Shown: positions 11,311 through 23,745, counted from the first letter of the stretch. The stretch: DNA of 64,000 bases from Simmondsia chinensis (GCA_018398585.1 JAGTTD010000005.1:13319355-13383354); one strand, 5' to 3'. Program-made: numbers and translations. Notes: generated from the sequence alone by a model not told the origin.

Positions 11311-11699
11311 TGATGCAGCGCGTAAATAAAAAATTGGGAAACGAGAAGGAATCAACAACCTTCCCTTTAATTTTATTAATGACATAATAAAACTCAAGAG
11401 AAAAATAAACTCGATTCTCACAACCCGAGAAAAGAGGCTCTATAATAGGGAATTAAATCTGAAAATTGAATAATGAAAACTCTAGATTTCCTCTAGTATA
11501 CATAGAGGAGTTATTTGAATAAAATAAATTTTAAAAGATAATTCAAAATTTAAAGAAAGCTAAAATCCTAATTAAACTCAAATTCCACCCTCAACTTCCG
11601 TTTCTTCAACTTCCCTCCGTGTCTTCTGCTGCCGCGAATCACTAACCCGCCAACCCTATACCCGCCTGGTGACCCGCCAAGCCTAAGTGACAAGATGCA
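11311..11699 (-). repeat. 5' LTR of chromovirus-like element
   Basis: Direct repeat of 6631-7020. On the plus strand it opens TGATGCAGCG and is collinear with the other LTR through CCGCCAAGCCTAA (to 11686). The last 13 bases (GTGACAAGATGCA) match poorly but have the right length. It ends in CA. It contains CTCGATTCTCACAACCCGAG, shared with its partner. Confidence 0.82.
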
Positions 11700-12894
11700 T
11701 CAAAAACATGGATGGATAAGACAACTCTATACGATTCTCTAAAAGAAGTCCCAAGATTTGCCAAAGGCTCCCAACGTCATAACATGTACTTCCGATGACT
11801 AATCCTCTTAAGTATCAAAAAAATAAATAAATAAAAGCAATGTCAAATACTATAACATGATTAGTTAGCCAATCTACGAATGAATTTTTTTTTTTTTTTT
11901 TTGGAAGTTTGTTGGGTTCTATCCCTCGAATCCTTTACGTATATTATCAAGAAGAACATTTCACTAGTACTTTCAAAAACGCGGTTGCATTTATAAAATA
12001 TGTGCCAAAAGAATATTAGATATTCTAAAATTATTTTATAATTAAATAATTCTATACTGTGTAGCATTATTCATTAGTAAATGAAAAAAAAAAGAATTTT
12101 TATAGGCTCTATTTTAAGAAATGATATATAATACAATCCTACCTTTAGAGTTGCATTATATCGTTGAGTAATACATTGCTAGTTCAAATTATATACGTTA
12201 TACATACTTAACACAATATAAGATTTTCTTAACAATTTTAGTTGTGGGTAATACCTTACACTCGTTGGCTAGTCTCCTTGAGACCTCTTCTGTATAGGGA
12301 ACAATTTATTCATAAATGTATATAAAGCTCATCCCACGATCACTCTTGGGACCTTGTATGTGCCAATTGGACAAACGATACTACAGTCCACTGTTTGATA
12401 AAATGCATGTATAATTTGTGTATCAATTATATGCATACATATTGTTTTATGTAAAAAAGAATGTTTTTTTTTTCATTATCAATAATATAGTACAATAAAT
12501 GCTTTGTTGTTGTTACCCATATAATACACGTCATAACATGTATTCGCATTTTGCTGATTAAAAAACAAATGATCAGTTGAAATTAGTCATATAGATGTAT
12601 AAATGAGCATCCATACTATATATTTTACTAAATATGTCACTTCAACTCCAATGCTTTTGATCTGTACCATATTTTATCTATGTGTTAATATGTTACCCCT
12701 AATATGAGTAACAGTATTAAACAAAAGTCAAACTAGCATAATTATATCCATTTTCACTCTATTAGTAGTTTAGAAAGACTTGCTGTAGGCATAAATGTAA
12801 TCATATATTATTTTTTGCGAAGGGATCTGAAAAAATATATGTTCTGTTCAAAACAACTATGTGTACACAAACTTCATTATAATCTCAAGGTTAT
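11700..12894. other. AT-rich spacer
   Basis: AT-rich sequence with poly(A/T) runs (T-run 11886-11901, T-run near 12465) and no ORF with recognisable content. It may include the decayed upstream part of the LINE that becomes recognisable at 12895. Confidence 0.55.
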
Positions 12895-13531
12895 GATACT
12901 ACATTGGTCTTGGTAATAAAGCATTCTTTTGGATTGGCAGGTGGATTGGGGACTATCTTTAAAAGAACAAATACCCAAGACTATTTTCTATTTCTAAAAC
13001 AATAATCCACCATAGAGCACATGGATTTCTAGGATGGTATCATATGAAATTGGAACCTAGGATGGCGTAGTGGCTTTTTCAGACAGGAAAGTGAGCTCCG
13101 TATAGCATTAGACCGTGATATTCATGAAGCAAATTATTGCCCTATGGCTACTCATGTCCTGGAATGGCAACATGATCCTAGAGGTACTTTCTTATCCAGC
13201 TCATTTTATACAGCTGCAATTATTTCCTCAGATAGCCAAACTATAGATCAAATAAAAGTTATTTAGAGCAGACTTGTTCCTCTTAGGACTGAGATATTGG
13301 CTTGGTTGGCAATTCTTGACAGGTTAAATACAAAAGAGAGATTAGTGAGAGTTAGAAGTGTTGATACTAACCAAATTCTTTGTTCATTTTGCTCCATTAG
13401 CAACAAAACATGCAAACATCTTTTTTCTTACTTACAGGACTACTTGAAACCTTTGGACAGTCATTATGCATTTGTGGGTAACCTCTTTTCATGCCCAAAA
13501 ATCTAAAAGATCTTTTCTAACAATGGCAATT
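12895..13531 (+). pseudogene. L1-type LINE ORF2 C-terminus, upstream half
   Basis: Plus-strand remnant of a plant L1 reverse-transcriptase ORF, C-terminal region with the zinc-binding domain (zf-RVT type). It begins with LGNKAFFWIGRWIGDYL, then after frame breaks gives FYTAAIISSDSQTIDQIKVI, amber (Trp position) and SRLVPLRTEILAWLAILDRL, followed by LCSFCSISNKTCKHLF with the Cys-x2-Cys...Cys...His pattern. At 13531 it is interrupted by a CACTA transposon and resumes at 23186. The upstream RT domain is not visible. Confidence 0.72.
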
Positions 13532-13545
13532 CACTACTAGAAATT

Positions 13546-14110
13546 TGCTTATTTACGACGGGACAACACCGTCGCTATTCGCCTGTTTCCCGTCGTAAAA
13601 TATATTTTACGATGAGAATTATACCATTGTGGACCGTCGCTATAACCTCCGTCGCTAATGCTTTTTGCGACGACAAATTTAAAACCGTCGTAAATACATT
13701 AGTGACGGGACAAAAACCGTCGCAAATGCGATAACGACGGGAGACAAAACCGTCGTAAATACATTAGCGACGGGACAAAAAACCGTCGCAAATGTGATTA
13801 CGACGGGAGACAAAAACTGTCGTAAATCCATTAGCGACAGGACAAAAAACCGTCGCAAATGCATTTACGATGAGAGCAAAAAACCGTCATAAATCCATTA
13901 GCGACGGGACAAAAACCGCCGCAAATGCGTTTACAACCGGAGCAAAAAAACCTTCATAAATGCATTAGCAATGGGAGCAATACATTTGTGACGGACTTAA
14001 AACCCATCACAAATTCAGTTATGATAGGAGTATACACATCCAAATGCAATAATGACAAAAATAAAAATCCACCGCAAATTCATTTGGGATGGGAGTAATC
14101 CAATTGCAAA
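13546..14110. repeat. CACTA left subterminal repeats
   Basis: About a dozen degenerate units of roughly 40 bp, each with inverted halves such as GCGACGGGA-CAAAAA-CCGTCGC followed by AAAT and an ATTA spacer. The motif weakens inward. In En/Spm such subterminal repeats bind the TNPA protein and are needed for transposition; the same role is inferred here. Short ORFs here are by-products of the repeat. Confidence 0.85.
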
Positions 14111-15394
14111 TATAACATTTATACCATCTTTATTCCTTATGACACGTTCCAAAAAAAAAAAATTTCCATATGACAATCTTCATTATATTGTTAAGTGTTC
14201 CCAATGGCATTTGTCATAATCAATTTTCACGTCAAAACTTCATTTTAAGAGAAACTACTATCAAACATATTCATCAAAACGAAAATAAAATTACTTAAAA
14301 ACATAAATCAAAACATCAATAAGCCAAGTAATCTATCAAAAAAAGAAAATTCTTCATCAATTAACTAAAGTCATCAAATGTGAATAATATTCCACAATCA
14401 AAAAGCAAATATTCAATCATTGATGTCAAAATGAAAACCAAAATACTATTGACAAAGGTAATAAAACACTTAAAATCATTCTACAATGTATATGTAGCTC
14501 CAAAGCACCATCGCTTGCCTCACAAGCATCATCTACCTTATAGTATTATCCTACATAATACAAAAAAAAGACAATCAATACACAAGAAAAAATATAAAAG
14601 ATAATCTAAATTGACATAATAGGTTAAATGACACTACTATAATAATATGTTGATGCATTTATAGCAAGAGAAAAGAAATAATTGACTTGGCTAATATAAT
14701 GACTAGTGAATTCTTTACAATTCTCGTCTCTATGAAACTTTTTACACCACCAAATTGACACATCAAAAACCAGAGGCAAAATCTTAAAATAATTAACACC
14801 ATGAAGATAGCAAGAGAGATATCAACCTCAAAGAAATGCTTCATACTGAATAACAAAACCAGGTTGAAGTGATAAGATTATTAATCAACTCCCTAAAATC
14901 AATATACATACAACTTCAATATCGGGCTGTCCATTGTCCGCTGCATTTCCTAGAAATGTTACAACCAAACTTTAAAATCCAAGAAGGAGGGAGAGGGGAG
15001 AGCCAACCTAAAATACTGATTTTAACATGAACTAATCAAATTATATTTTATAAGTGCCATTCCAACATTAAAATTAAATTTTAACTATTTCCTTTGTATT
15101 AATTTCTTCAAACAACATATAGAAATCGAACCCAACAAGCAGTACCAAAATCCCTTTTTTCCCACTTCAAACATAAGATATTAACCCGGATATCATAATT
15201 TCTAAGGAATTAAAAACATGAGTAATATCTCAAGAGATAATCAAAATACTATAACATATCTAAAAATCATACCTCCCAATTTCACTCTTAACCATAATGG
15301 CTTCCCGATTCAATACTGCAATGTCACAAGATAGATGAAGAAATCAATGAACCAATCATATAATAAAAAAAGGAAGCATTTTAGTCAATTTATA
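14111..15394. other. Non-coding interior of CACTA
   Basis: A-rich sequence between the left subterminal repeats and the second transposon gene. No recognisable ORF; presumably 3' untranslated and spacer DNA of the transposon. Confidence 0.6.
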
Positions 15395-17130
15395 TTAGTA
15401 ATCATAAGTTACTAACCTCACATCATTGTCATCGTATTGGTCATTTCTCTCGGTTGAATGAGATGGAGTTTGGTGGGGCAACATTACACTCATAAGCAGG
15501 TTCACCTGGGCCTTCATTTCTTTCATTTCTTCCTTAAGAGATGATATCTCTTGATCTTTTAAATGAAGGTCTTCTTGTAGTTGGACTTTTGTACAACAAG
15601 GGCCTCTCACATCTTTTGGTCTTATTCCACCTCCACAGCCAATCACATAATTATGTCTTGGTGGCTTAAAACATTCATCAACAACTTCTATGTAAGAGAG
15701 ATGAGGCTTCTCTTGTATAGTTTTACGAATGTGGTCCTGGAGGTGTAAATAAATTAGAGTAAAAACAATGAAAAGCATATAAAATGAGAAAAAACTCAAA
15801 AGGAGACAATACATGTTTCTCAATTGCTTCTTCTGTAACCAAGGTAGTTCCCTTTTTATGCGTCTCAAAAAATACTATCCCCACATCAGGTTCTTGTCCT
15901 TCTTTTCCTCCCTATATGAAATATCAATAAAAATTAAGTAAAAATAATTTATCATTTTAAAATTATCAATTAAATACAACTTACCAGATCATTATAAATG
16001 ATTTGTCCAAATGGTTTACTCCCGGTACGATGAAACATTTCTTTTTTTAATTGAGACCTATTCTCTAAATTTCTTGCACTTTGTTCCTGCAATTGGACTG
16101 AAAAAACCAATACAATTGTATGTTACCAAATTGAGTATTAGAAAACACAAAAATATGTCACAATTTTGAATATAGGAAAATTTACTTGAAATTCTTTAGA
16201 AAAAAAAATGTTTTTTCAATCCATGACCAATCCTCATGATCCACTCCACTAGGTGTCTCTTTTAAAGCTTCTTCCAACGACTTTAGTTTCACATGATTGG
16301 TGTACAGATTTGACCTCCAATTTTTCCACAAAGTACGCATATGATCTAAAACATCTTGACGATGGCTCTCCATGTCATCATTACTTGAAAATTTGTCCTG
16401 TGATGAATTATCATTTCAAAAATAATCAAAAGATACGACAATTAAATTACTTTGCAAATAAAATGCATTGCATCAAAATAAGTACGTACTGTAACAGCAG
16501 CCCACATGTGAACCTTCTTATCATCACCAATGTCCTCCCAGTGACGTAATTGCATAGGACATATATTGCGATCACGAACAATTTTTCCCAGATGTCTTGA
16601 AAATACTTCATGGTTGTCACCAACAGGACGTCTATGCAAGAATACCAAATCTAATTTTGTGCCAACACTTAGCTTCGCTACCTTCTCATTCTTGTTTTTA
16701 CCTCTTCCAACTTTTTTCATAGGTTTTGTACCTATGACATAACATAATTTATTACCACATTTGTTATAAAATAAATAGTCAATATACATAATTAATAAAT
16801 TAAAAACTATGAAATCATACCTGTATCCCCACTTGAGCACCCAAGAGCAAGTGAACCTTCACTTGCATTATTCATTTCATTCGTCTCATTTGGCACATTT
16901 GTCGATACTTCTATACGATTTGGTGGTGTCTCATTCGGAATACTTGGATTGGGATCATCAATACGCATGCTTGTACTACTGGAAGGGTTTTTCGATTGAA
17001 ATGTACTTTTAGTAAGGATAGAAGGTCTTAATCCCCTTCCTCGTCCCCTACTCAATGTACCAGGAGCTAGGAATCTCTTGGAAGACTTAGATGTTGCCCT
17101 TTCATCAGCCGACCAGCTTGGACGTACCAT
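15395..17130 (-). CDS. CACTA second gene, Transposase_24 (Ptta/En/Spm) type
   Basis: A multi-exon minus-strand gene starting MVRPSWSADERATSKSSKRF at 17130. A basic, serine-rich N-terminus leads to GRGRGLRPS, then an exon with KLDLVFLHRRPVGDNHEVFSR and WEDIGDDKKVHMW (about 16730-16500), then MRTLWKNWRSNLYTN and EDWSWI (16373-16190), then HKKGTTLVTEEAIEKH (about 15860-15810) and a final exon with IGCGGGIRPKDV plus a coiled coil (LHLKDQEISSLKEEMKEMK). This is the layout of the plant Transposase_24 family, the accessory or DNA-binding partner of TNP2 in CACTA elements. Exon junctions were not all resolved, so it may or may not be intact. Confidence 0.7.
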
Positions 17131-17271
17131 TTTTCCTGAAAAGAATCAAACCAACATTTTAGTCAATCTAGTATACAATGAAATATATTTTATAGAAAAA
17201 GTGCATAGGAAATTACCAAGTGAAATACCCAAACTTAATGCAAAAATTGTCAGATAGACGATATGTATATC

Positions 17272-20200
17272 TTAATTTCGTTTCCCTTTCCTTTTCTTAA
17301 TTGCTGAAGATGAATCAACAGTGACTGGATCGATATCCGTCCTCCTCCAATTGATCTCAACATCCAAGTCTAATAAAGTGGATCCCACCTGCTCTGGATT
17401 TGATGATTCATTCAGTTGATATGCTTCATTGACATGTTCTGTACGCTCTTCATCATCAGCGCTACCTTGCATTTGGTATGCTTGACTAGCTAGTACAAAT
17501 GGTTCATTTGTTTTCAAAAACCTCTTAAAATTTACACTAGTGAACCCATATTCATCGATTTTGATGCCCCTTTTCCCATCATGCATGTCCCACCAATTAC
17601 ACCTGAACAATACAACACGCCTACCTCCAATGTATTGCAATTCAACAACTTCTGTCAAAACACCATAATATTCTACTTCTTCGGTCCCATTTCCCGTATC
17701 ACCAACAACCATCACCCCACTATTTTGAGTTCTTAAAGCATTGTCATGATCTATAGTATGAAATCTATATACATTCACGACATAACCAGTGTAGGCCAAC
17801 ACATATCTTGTTGGGCCACGAGATAGCGAAAGCAAATCTTCCATTCGCTTGCTTTGGTCTTCCTTGTACAACTCACTTACCTATTATAGAACAACATGAT
17901 TTAATATACATGGATACGTATCTAAATAACATTGAAGGAAGAAAATTGGGCTAATACAGTGGACTTACTCTATTTTGAAACCATTGAATAAACTTTCTTG
18001 TCCATTCTCCATCTGATGGTTGTGGCATATTCTCAATTTCATAAAACTCTCTACAAGAGTGCACACAAATTTTAAAGGAAAATTATAAATAAAAATAAGT
18101 AAATAAAAGAACATGATATGTTAGAAAAATAAGCATCTTACTCAATAAAAGGTTGAGCTTCAGCAGTGTTCTTCAGAACATAGACATGACATTGCTCTAA
18201 GGAACATGCATCGAAATCACGCGCTTTACCGGCTCCTAAAGTTCTCCCATTTTGAGTGAAAATAGACAACCCATCATCAGCTTCAGCTGTTGTACTGTCA
18301 TTATTTTGCTCTGTACGACTAAACTTTGTCTTCATTCCATCCAAGTACCTTGAGCAAAATGTCATACACTCTTTTGCTCTATAACCTTCTGCGATTGAGC
18401 CCTGTGGACGGGCTCCATTGCGAATGTACGACGTTAGAATGTACATCTGTCTTTCTATTGAGAACATCCAACGATATTGGACAGGCCCACCAATCATAGC
18501 CTCATATGCTAAATGTATGGGCAAATGCAACATAATGTCAAAATTTGAAGGTAGTAAGAGCTTTTCCAACTAGCAAAGAGTTATAGAAATTTGACTTTGA
18601 ATCTGCTTAAGCTCCTCTATCTTCAATGTCTTAGCACCTAGGATCTTAAAAAACATCGATAACTTTATGAATGGTTCACACACTGATTTAGGTAAGATAC
18701 CACGTATTGCAAGAGGTAATAAATGTTGTAAAAGGACATGACAGTCGTGACTCTTCAACCCATAGATTTTATTCTCTTTAACATTTACACATTAGGAAAT
18801 GTTTGAAGAAAATCCATGAGGGAATTTTAAGTTCTTCAGAAATTTACAAAAAATATCCTTCTGCTTTGAAGACAACGTGTAAGGTGCAACACTGTACACA
18901 AATTTGTTTCCTTGCTGGACGGGATGCAATTCAAGCCTCATTCCCATACCTTGTAAATTAAGACGAGCTCTTATTGTGTCTTTAGTCTTCCCCTTGGTAT
19001 TCATAATTGTTCCTAAAAGATTGTCACATATGTTCTTCTCAATATGCATCACATCTAAATTATGTCTTAATAAGAGGGTATTCCAGTAAGGAAGCTCAAA
19101 AAAGATGCTTTTTTTATTCCAATTATCCTCCCTATCTTCATGAGATACTTTTGTCTTTTTGTTAGCATCTTTACTCAATATAATACCCTCAAGGTCTTGG
19201 ACCTGGTGAAGAATGTCATCGCCTGTCAAAAGCCTCGGTGGCATACCTTCCTCTCTAGTGCCATCAAAGGAAGCCTTATCATTTCTCCATCTATGACTGC
19301 TTGGCAAACATCGTCTATGCCGCATATAACACTGCTTGCAACAATTAGGCAACCTAAAGGATGAAGTCTCTTTATTACAACATGGACACGCCAATTTACC
19401 CTTTGTACTCCAGCCAGATAAATTTGCATAAGCGGGACAATCGTTGATAGTCCATAACAAAGTTGCATGAAGATTAAAATTTTGACGTAAAGATGCATCA
19501 AATGTTTCAATCCCCACATTCCATAACATATTTAGTTCTTCAATCAACGGTTGTAAAAATACATCAATAGTATCTCCTGGTCCTTCAGGTCCAGGAATCA
19601 ACATTGATAAAATAAAATTAGATTGCTGCAAGCACATCCAAGGTGGAAAATTGTATGGAATTAACAAGACTGGTCATATACTATAAGGCGTTTTAGAATT
19701 TGTAAAAGGTTGAAATCCATCACTAGCAAGCCCGAGTCTCACGTTACGAGGCTCTATTGCAAACTGCGGATGAAGTTCATCAAAAGATCTCCATGCCATT
19801 GAGTCAACGGGATGTCTCATCAGACCATCCCTTGATTTATTATCATGGTGCCATGTCATTAATGGAGCTGTTTTTTTTTTTACATAAATAACCTTTGGAG
19901 CCTTGGCGTTATTGGGAAATAACGCAATGCTTTAAAAGATATTTTATTCACTTTTGATCTATGCTTCTGTTCCCTGCTATGTTTGTCATCTTTCCATCTG
20001 GAAGCACCACATACCTTATAGAAATCGCAATTTTCTTCCTCCTTCCAATACAACATGCAATTGTTCCGGCAAACATCAATCTTCTCATATGAAAGGCCTA
20101 AGTCCCGAATTACCTTTCTAGCACCATAGTACGAGTCCGGTAAAGTTGAATCAAAAGGAAGTAATTCTTCTTTCAAAAATTGCAGTAGCATAGTGAATGA

Positions 20201-20752
20201 TTCATTACTCCATCTACCAAGGCTCTTGATATGAAGTAGTTTCACTAGCGTAGACAATTTTGAAATCTTAGATCCCAAGTACAAAGGCTTTTTAGATTCT
20301 TCTAATAAGCGATAAAATGTTTTTGCTTTATCATTTGGCACCTCTTCTTGCACATGAACAACAGGATGATCATTATCCTCACAACTTCCATTTATGTTGC
20401 CAAATTCAGGATATAAATCATCCAAAAGATCATCGATTTCATAATCACTTTCATATCCTTCTGACTCTTGATCACTATTATCAATAGAATTAATTTCACC
20501 CTCATTAAGCTCTTCCCCATGATGATACCAAAATGTGTAGTTCTTCAATATTCCATATGCCTCTAGGTGTATCTATACTTCGTCTCGTTTTTTGGAATAA
20601 GTATTTACACACTTCACACAAGGGCAACTTATTTCATTTCTTCCTCCATTCTTTGAGAAAGCATAATCAAGGAACTCTTGAACTCCTACTCTATAAGATT
20701 CATTTTCAATTCGGTCATCTACATATGCCATCCAGTCCTTATTAGGTGCCAT
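17272..20752 (-). pseudogene. CACTA TNP2-type transposase (Transpos_assoc, Transposase_21, DUF4218, DUF4216)
   Basis: Main transposase gene of the CACTA. The chosen start is MAPNKDWMAYVDD at 20752, giving the N-terminal Transpos_assoc domain with CPCVKC. Transposase_21 follows with WRSFDELHPQFAIEPRNVRL, LSMLIPGPEGPGD, LLWTINDCPAYANLSGW, the zinc-like CPCC and LDVMHIEKNICDNLLG. DUF4218 (LPIHLAYEAMIGGPVQYRWM) and DUF4216 (VLFRCNWWDMHDGKRGI) end it at 17272, with short introns near 18060-18137 and 17880-17967 that have usable GT/AG sites. Defects: stop for Gln near 20573, a frameshift in an A11 run (19872-19882), TGA for Trp near 19676, and stops near 18795 and 18570. Confidence 0.88.
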
Positions 20753-20972
20753 TTATGTATAAGTATAGAATAACACACCGATGAAAATACCTAAAATATT
20801 TCAAAAACAAATAAAGTCAATATTATATAAAGACTTAGAATAACAAAACATTTCATTCAATATAAAGAAATGACTTCCAAAGTCTACTACAAACAAGAAG
20901 TAAACCAAATGGAACCAACTACAAGATTGTTATGATTCTCGTAATAGGGGCATATGAATTGGAGAATGAATA

Positions 20973-21179
20973 TTATATAAAATCGTTTATTGTCCATAGA
21001 AGAGTAGCATGAATATTGAAGGTTTCCATAGTAAAAGCATCATAAGTCTGAACCCCATCAACCCACAACTCCTTTAACTCATCTATTAACGGTTGTAGAT
21101 AAATTTCAATGTCATTGTCAGGGGCTTGTGGACCAAAGATCAGGAGGGACATTATAAAGTAGGAATCTTTCATGAACGC
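20973..21179 (-). pseudogene. Second, unrelated-copy TNP2 fragment
   Basis: A 66-residue piece of another TNP2 transposase, from MKDSYFIMSLLIFGPQAPDN to NIHATLLWTINDF. It aligns with the same region of the neighbouring complete TNP2 gene but differs at about half its residues, so it comes from another CACTA family rather than a recent duplication. It is cut off on both sides and lies upstream of the outer CACTA gene. Probably the residue of the CACTA whose right end lies at 22827. Confidence 0.75.
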
Positions 21180-22235
21180 TTAATCCTACCATTAGAACAT
21201 ATAGTACTTTTTGCAGTGCTTATGTATTATTCCACTCTATTCATAAATTCTTGACTAAACCTGGGCAAATTTATCCAACTTTTTTGACCATCCATCAATC
21301 ACTTCTCCTATAGAAGTCAAATTGAGAAGCGTCACAAATTAGTTAATTCTTATAACTATATTAAAGTCTATACTCATAATACAAAAGGTTTCCGGGTATA
21401 AAATCTTCTTACATAGAAATGTATATTAGTGTCAATATATTAACCATATATTAGCACAACAAAGCACAATAATATCACAAATGTTGCAAATCAAATAATA
21501 ATAGATAACAACATGTCACATTCAACAGACTTGAACCTTATTTACATCATCTTCATGAGTATAATCAATTACAAGCTCACTTTTTAACTAAAATTCCACT
21601 TCTAATTTCCATATTTAATTTTCTCAATCTCTAGTTTCTAACCAAAAATAATCAAAAATTAATTAAAAACGAAATACCTTCACCAAGATAACGAATTTCC
21701 AATTACTTTCTCCGTTCTCTCACTCTCTACACACATATTGGCATCTCAATAGAGAACTCAACTAAAATCCAAATGAAAAATTTGGAAAAATTCAGAACTT
21801 TTAGTTGTCACAATAAGTAAACACTGCCACCAACAACTAGCAAATGAACATTCACATAGAAGCAACAAGAAATTTCAAAAGTTACCAAAACCCCAAAAAT
21901 ACACCAAAAACGTGCACTTAAAACCCTAATTTTAACAGCTTCATTCATTTCAAAACCCTAATTTACATCAAAATCCAACGAAGTTAACCAAAAAATTGGA
22001 TAAATTGAAGAACATATCAACAAAAAAAGAGACTGAAATACAACAAATAGAATAGATTACTTCACTGAAAAGGCGACCAAAATGGAAACGTGGATAAGCA
22101 AACAGATGAAGAAGAAAAGGAAGAATGAAGAAAGTTAAATGAATGAAAAAATCATGCAATTTAAGTAATTTTGGAAAATAAAATTTGAGCGGGAGGATGA
22201 AATTCGAGGGAGCGGGAGATGAAAATCGGGAAGGG

Positions 22236-22450
22236 AAAACCGCATTAGGTCCTTGAACCGCGTTTCATGTACGGTTTAACAGTAAACCGCGACTACAAGA
22301 TGCGGTTTACCAGTAAACCGCGTCTACAAGGCGCGGTTTAATAGTAAATTAAACGTGTCCAACAGACGCGGTTTTGTTTATGTGATTTTATTTAAACGTT
22401 GCTGGTTCTAAGCCGCGTTAAGTAAACGCGGGTTTATCTGGGAATAAATG
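22236..22450. repeat. GCGGTTT/AAACCGC inverted-motif repeats
   Basis: Three to four units of about 40 bp containing AGTAAACCGCG and CGCGGTTTA in alternating orientation (for example 22263-22345), decaying rightwards (GCCGCGTTAAGTAAACGCGG). The motif differs from the GACGG repeats of the outer CACTA and from the GTATCGG repeats to its right. It resembles subterminal repeats of yet another CACTA-type family; this assignment is an inference. Confidence 0.5.
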
Positions 22451-22559
22451 CTTTTTTTTAACGCTGTTTTTGTTGAGTAAATATTTTATTTTTAGCATTA
22501 TTTCTTTGATTTTTTTTATTTTTGAGCATTGTTTTGTGAACCAGCTCTAATATATATTT

Positions 22560-22827
22560 TATAGTCTAGTATCATAAAATATTCGATACAGTAGGATAAC
22601 AATTCAATTGTTTCGGAAAACCTTATATACTATAAAATTTTTAGTATCGGTTACAAAATTTTTCGATACAGTAACAACTTTCCCGCTACAATGCGCAACC
22701 ATGTTGCTTTAAGTGTCCATAACCTTAGTATCGGTAGCATATATCCGATATAATTAATGTCTTTTTGTATCGATTCACATATCCGATACTAAATTTTTTG
22801 ATACTAAAGGTCATTTTTCTTGTAGTG
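22560..22827 (-). mobile_element. Right end of a second CACTA family nested in the first
   Basis: The segment ends ...TCATTTTTCTTGTAGTG at 22827; its reverse complement begins CACTACAAGAAAAATGA, a terminus type common in plant CACTA elements. Inside are repeated AGTATCGG/CCGATACT words (for example 22641, 22728, 22788), typical subterminal repeats. No matching left end was found, so this is a truncated copy, perhaps including the TNP2 scrap at 20973-21179. Confidence 0.65.
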
Positions 22828-22989
22828 TGCGTGTGAAGAAAGAAGTAGAAGCAATCTGATTTGAAAGAACAAAAGCACTGTTCATTGATTAATATTCTAT
22901 TATAAATAAATCTTGAATGTTGTTAAAAATTATACTTTTGGCGGGACAAGTTTTGTAAATTTTTGTAAATTTTTATTTTCCCTCTTTTA

Positions 22990-23182
22990 AAATTTTACAA
23001 TGCCATTTGCGACGGATAAAAACTCATAATTTACAACAGGTAATAAGTGTTGTCGTAAATTTTCACATGGTTTTATGATTTCATGACAACTAATATTTCC
23101 CGTCGTAATTTATCTACTATCTACGACGGTTTTTGTTGTCTATAGTGAAGAGTCGTCGCAAATAAGCGAATTTCTAGTAGTG
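22990..23182. repeat. CACTA right subterminal region and terminus
   Basis: Right end of the outer CACTA. It holds GCGACGG, CCCGTCGTAA, CTACGACGG and CGTCGCAAATAAGCGAA, fewer and more scattered than at the left end, then the terminal inverted repeat ending TAGTAGTG at 23182. Confidence 0.82.
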
Positions 23183-23185
23183 ATT

Positions 23186-23745
23186 CCCTTTCACGAAAGG
23201 CACAACAACGAAAGCCCAAATCATGTCGCCCTTCACAATCATTAGTGTAGTTTGGAAAGCAAGAAACGAATCCATATTCCAAAACATAATTCCTGATTGA
23301 GTACGAGTCCTAGATAATGTTAAATTGAGGGATAATAATTAGCTTAATGCGCTCATTGGATGTACCCGCATCTTCATCCGTCATTGCTTAGAGAATCCTT
23401 GAAGATTAATATCTATGGCTACTACTAGTTTCAAGACTTCCAATGCTCATGCCCATCGAGGATGACCACAGCTACGAGTACCTTCGAATCACTAACTGGT
23501 TGACTTTAGTTCAAGATCATCCACATCATTTACCTGTGCACTTCTCTCTTGTCCCTCATTCACATCTGATGCAGACCATATTTAAGGCTGGGTGCTTCAC
23601 TTGCCTAACTTTGATTATGAAGCGCATTTAGAAAAGAGATTGAAGATTTGTAATTTTTCTTTTATTTTTCCTTTTTTCCTTTTCCTTCATGAAATTTTGT
23701 GTACCTAGGGGATTCCCCTCTTCTTGATTATCAAAAAATTAATTT
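23186..23745 (+). pseudogene. L1-type LINE ORF2 end and 3' UTR, downstream half
   Basis: Continuation of the LINE cut at 13531. The frame resumes with FPFTKGTTTKAQIMSPF and VVWKARNESIF, a typical last segment of plant L1 ORF2, then after a frame change VRVLDNVKLRDNN, amber (Trp position), LNALIGCTRIFIRHCLENP and a stop near 23401. The 3' UTR is T-rich and ends near GATTATCAAAAAA (about 23728-23740), like many plant L1 3' ends. Removing the CACTA and one ATT rejoins the two halves into one recognisable C-terminal region. Confidence 0.7.

Larger units (their letters stand above)
6631..11699 (-). mobile_element. Ty3/gypsy retrotransposon, chromovirus-like, with both LTRs
   Basis: A 5.07-kb minus-strand element bounded by two direct repeats of about 390 bp. 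Order from the 5' side: LTR (11699-11311), tRNA-Met-like primer site, gag with zinc knuckle, protease, RT, RNase H, integrase, polypurine tract, LTR (7020-6631). The protease motif VIDSGSCENVIS, AYHLLLGCPWQYDR and the RT box YFDDILIYS fit plant chromoviruses; no complete chromodomain was seen. The LTRs differ at many sites (about 88% identical by eye), and every gene is broken, so it is an old copy. TCAAAA lies at both outer ends (6624-6629, 11700-11705), one base off the ideal place on the left, as a possible eroded target duplication. Confidence 0.88.
13532..23182 (-). mobile_element. CACTA (En/Spm) transposon, 9651 bp
   Basis: Left end CACTACTAGAAATTTGCTTA and right end ...CGAATTTCTAGTAGTG are inverted repeats beginning CACTA. 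Both sides are flanked by ATT (13529-13531 and 23183-23185), the 3-bp target duplication of this superfamily. Subterminal GACGG/CCGTC repeats occur at both ends. Two transposon genes lie on the minus strand: TNP2-type transposase, then a Transposase_24-type gene. The element sits inside a LINE remnant and itself contains pieces of another CACTA family. TNP2 has stops and a frameshift, so it could move only with help from another copy. Confidence 0.93.

Noticed and set aside
13679..13864. Minus-strand ORF of 61 codons
   Set aside because: Created by the GACGG subterminal repeats of the CACTA element.
14380..14604. Plus-strand ORF of 74 codons in the CACTA interior
   Set aside because: A-rich composition (Lys/Asn/His), no domain, non-coding part of the transposon.
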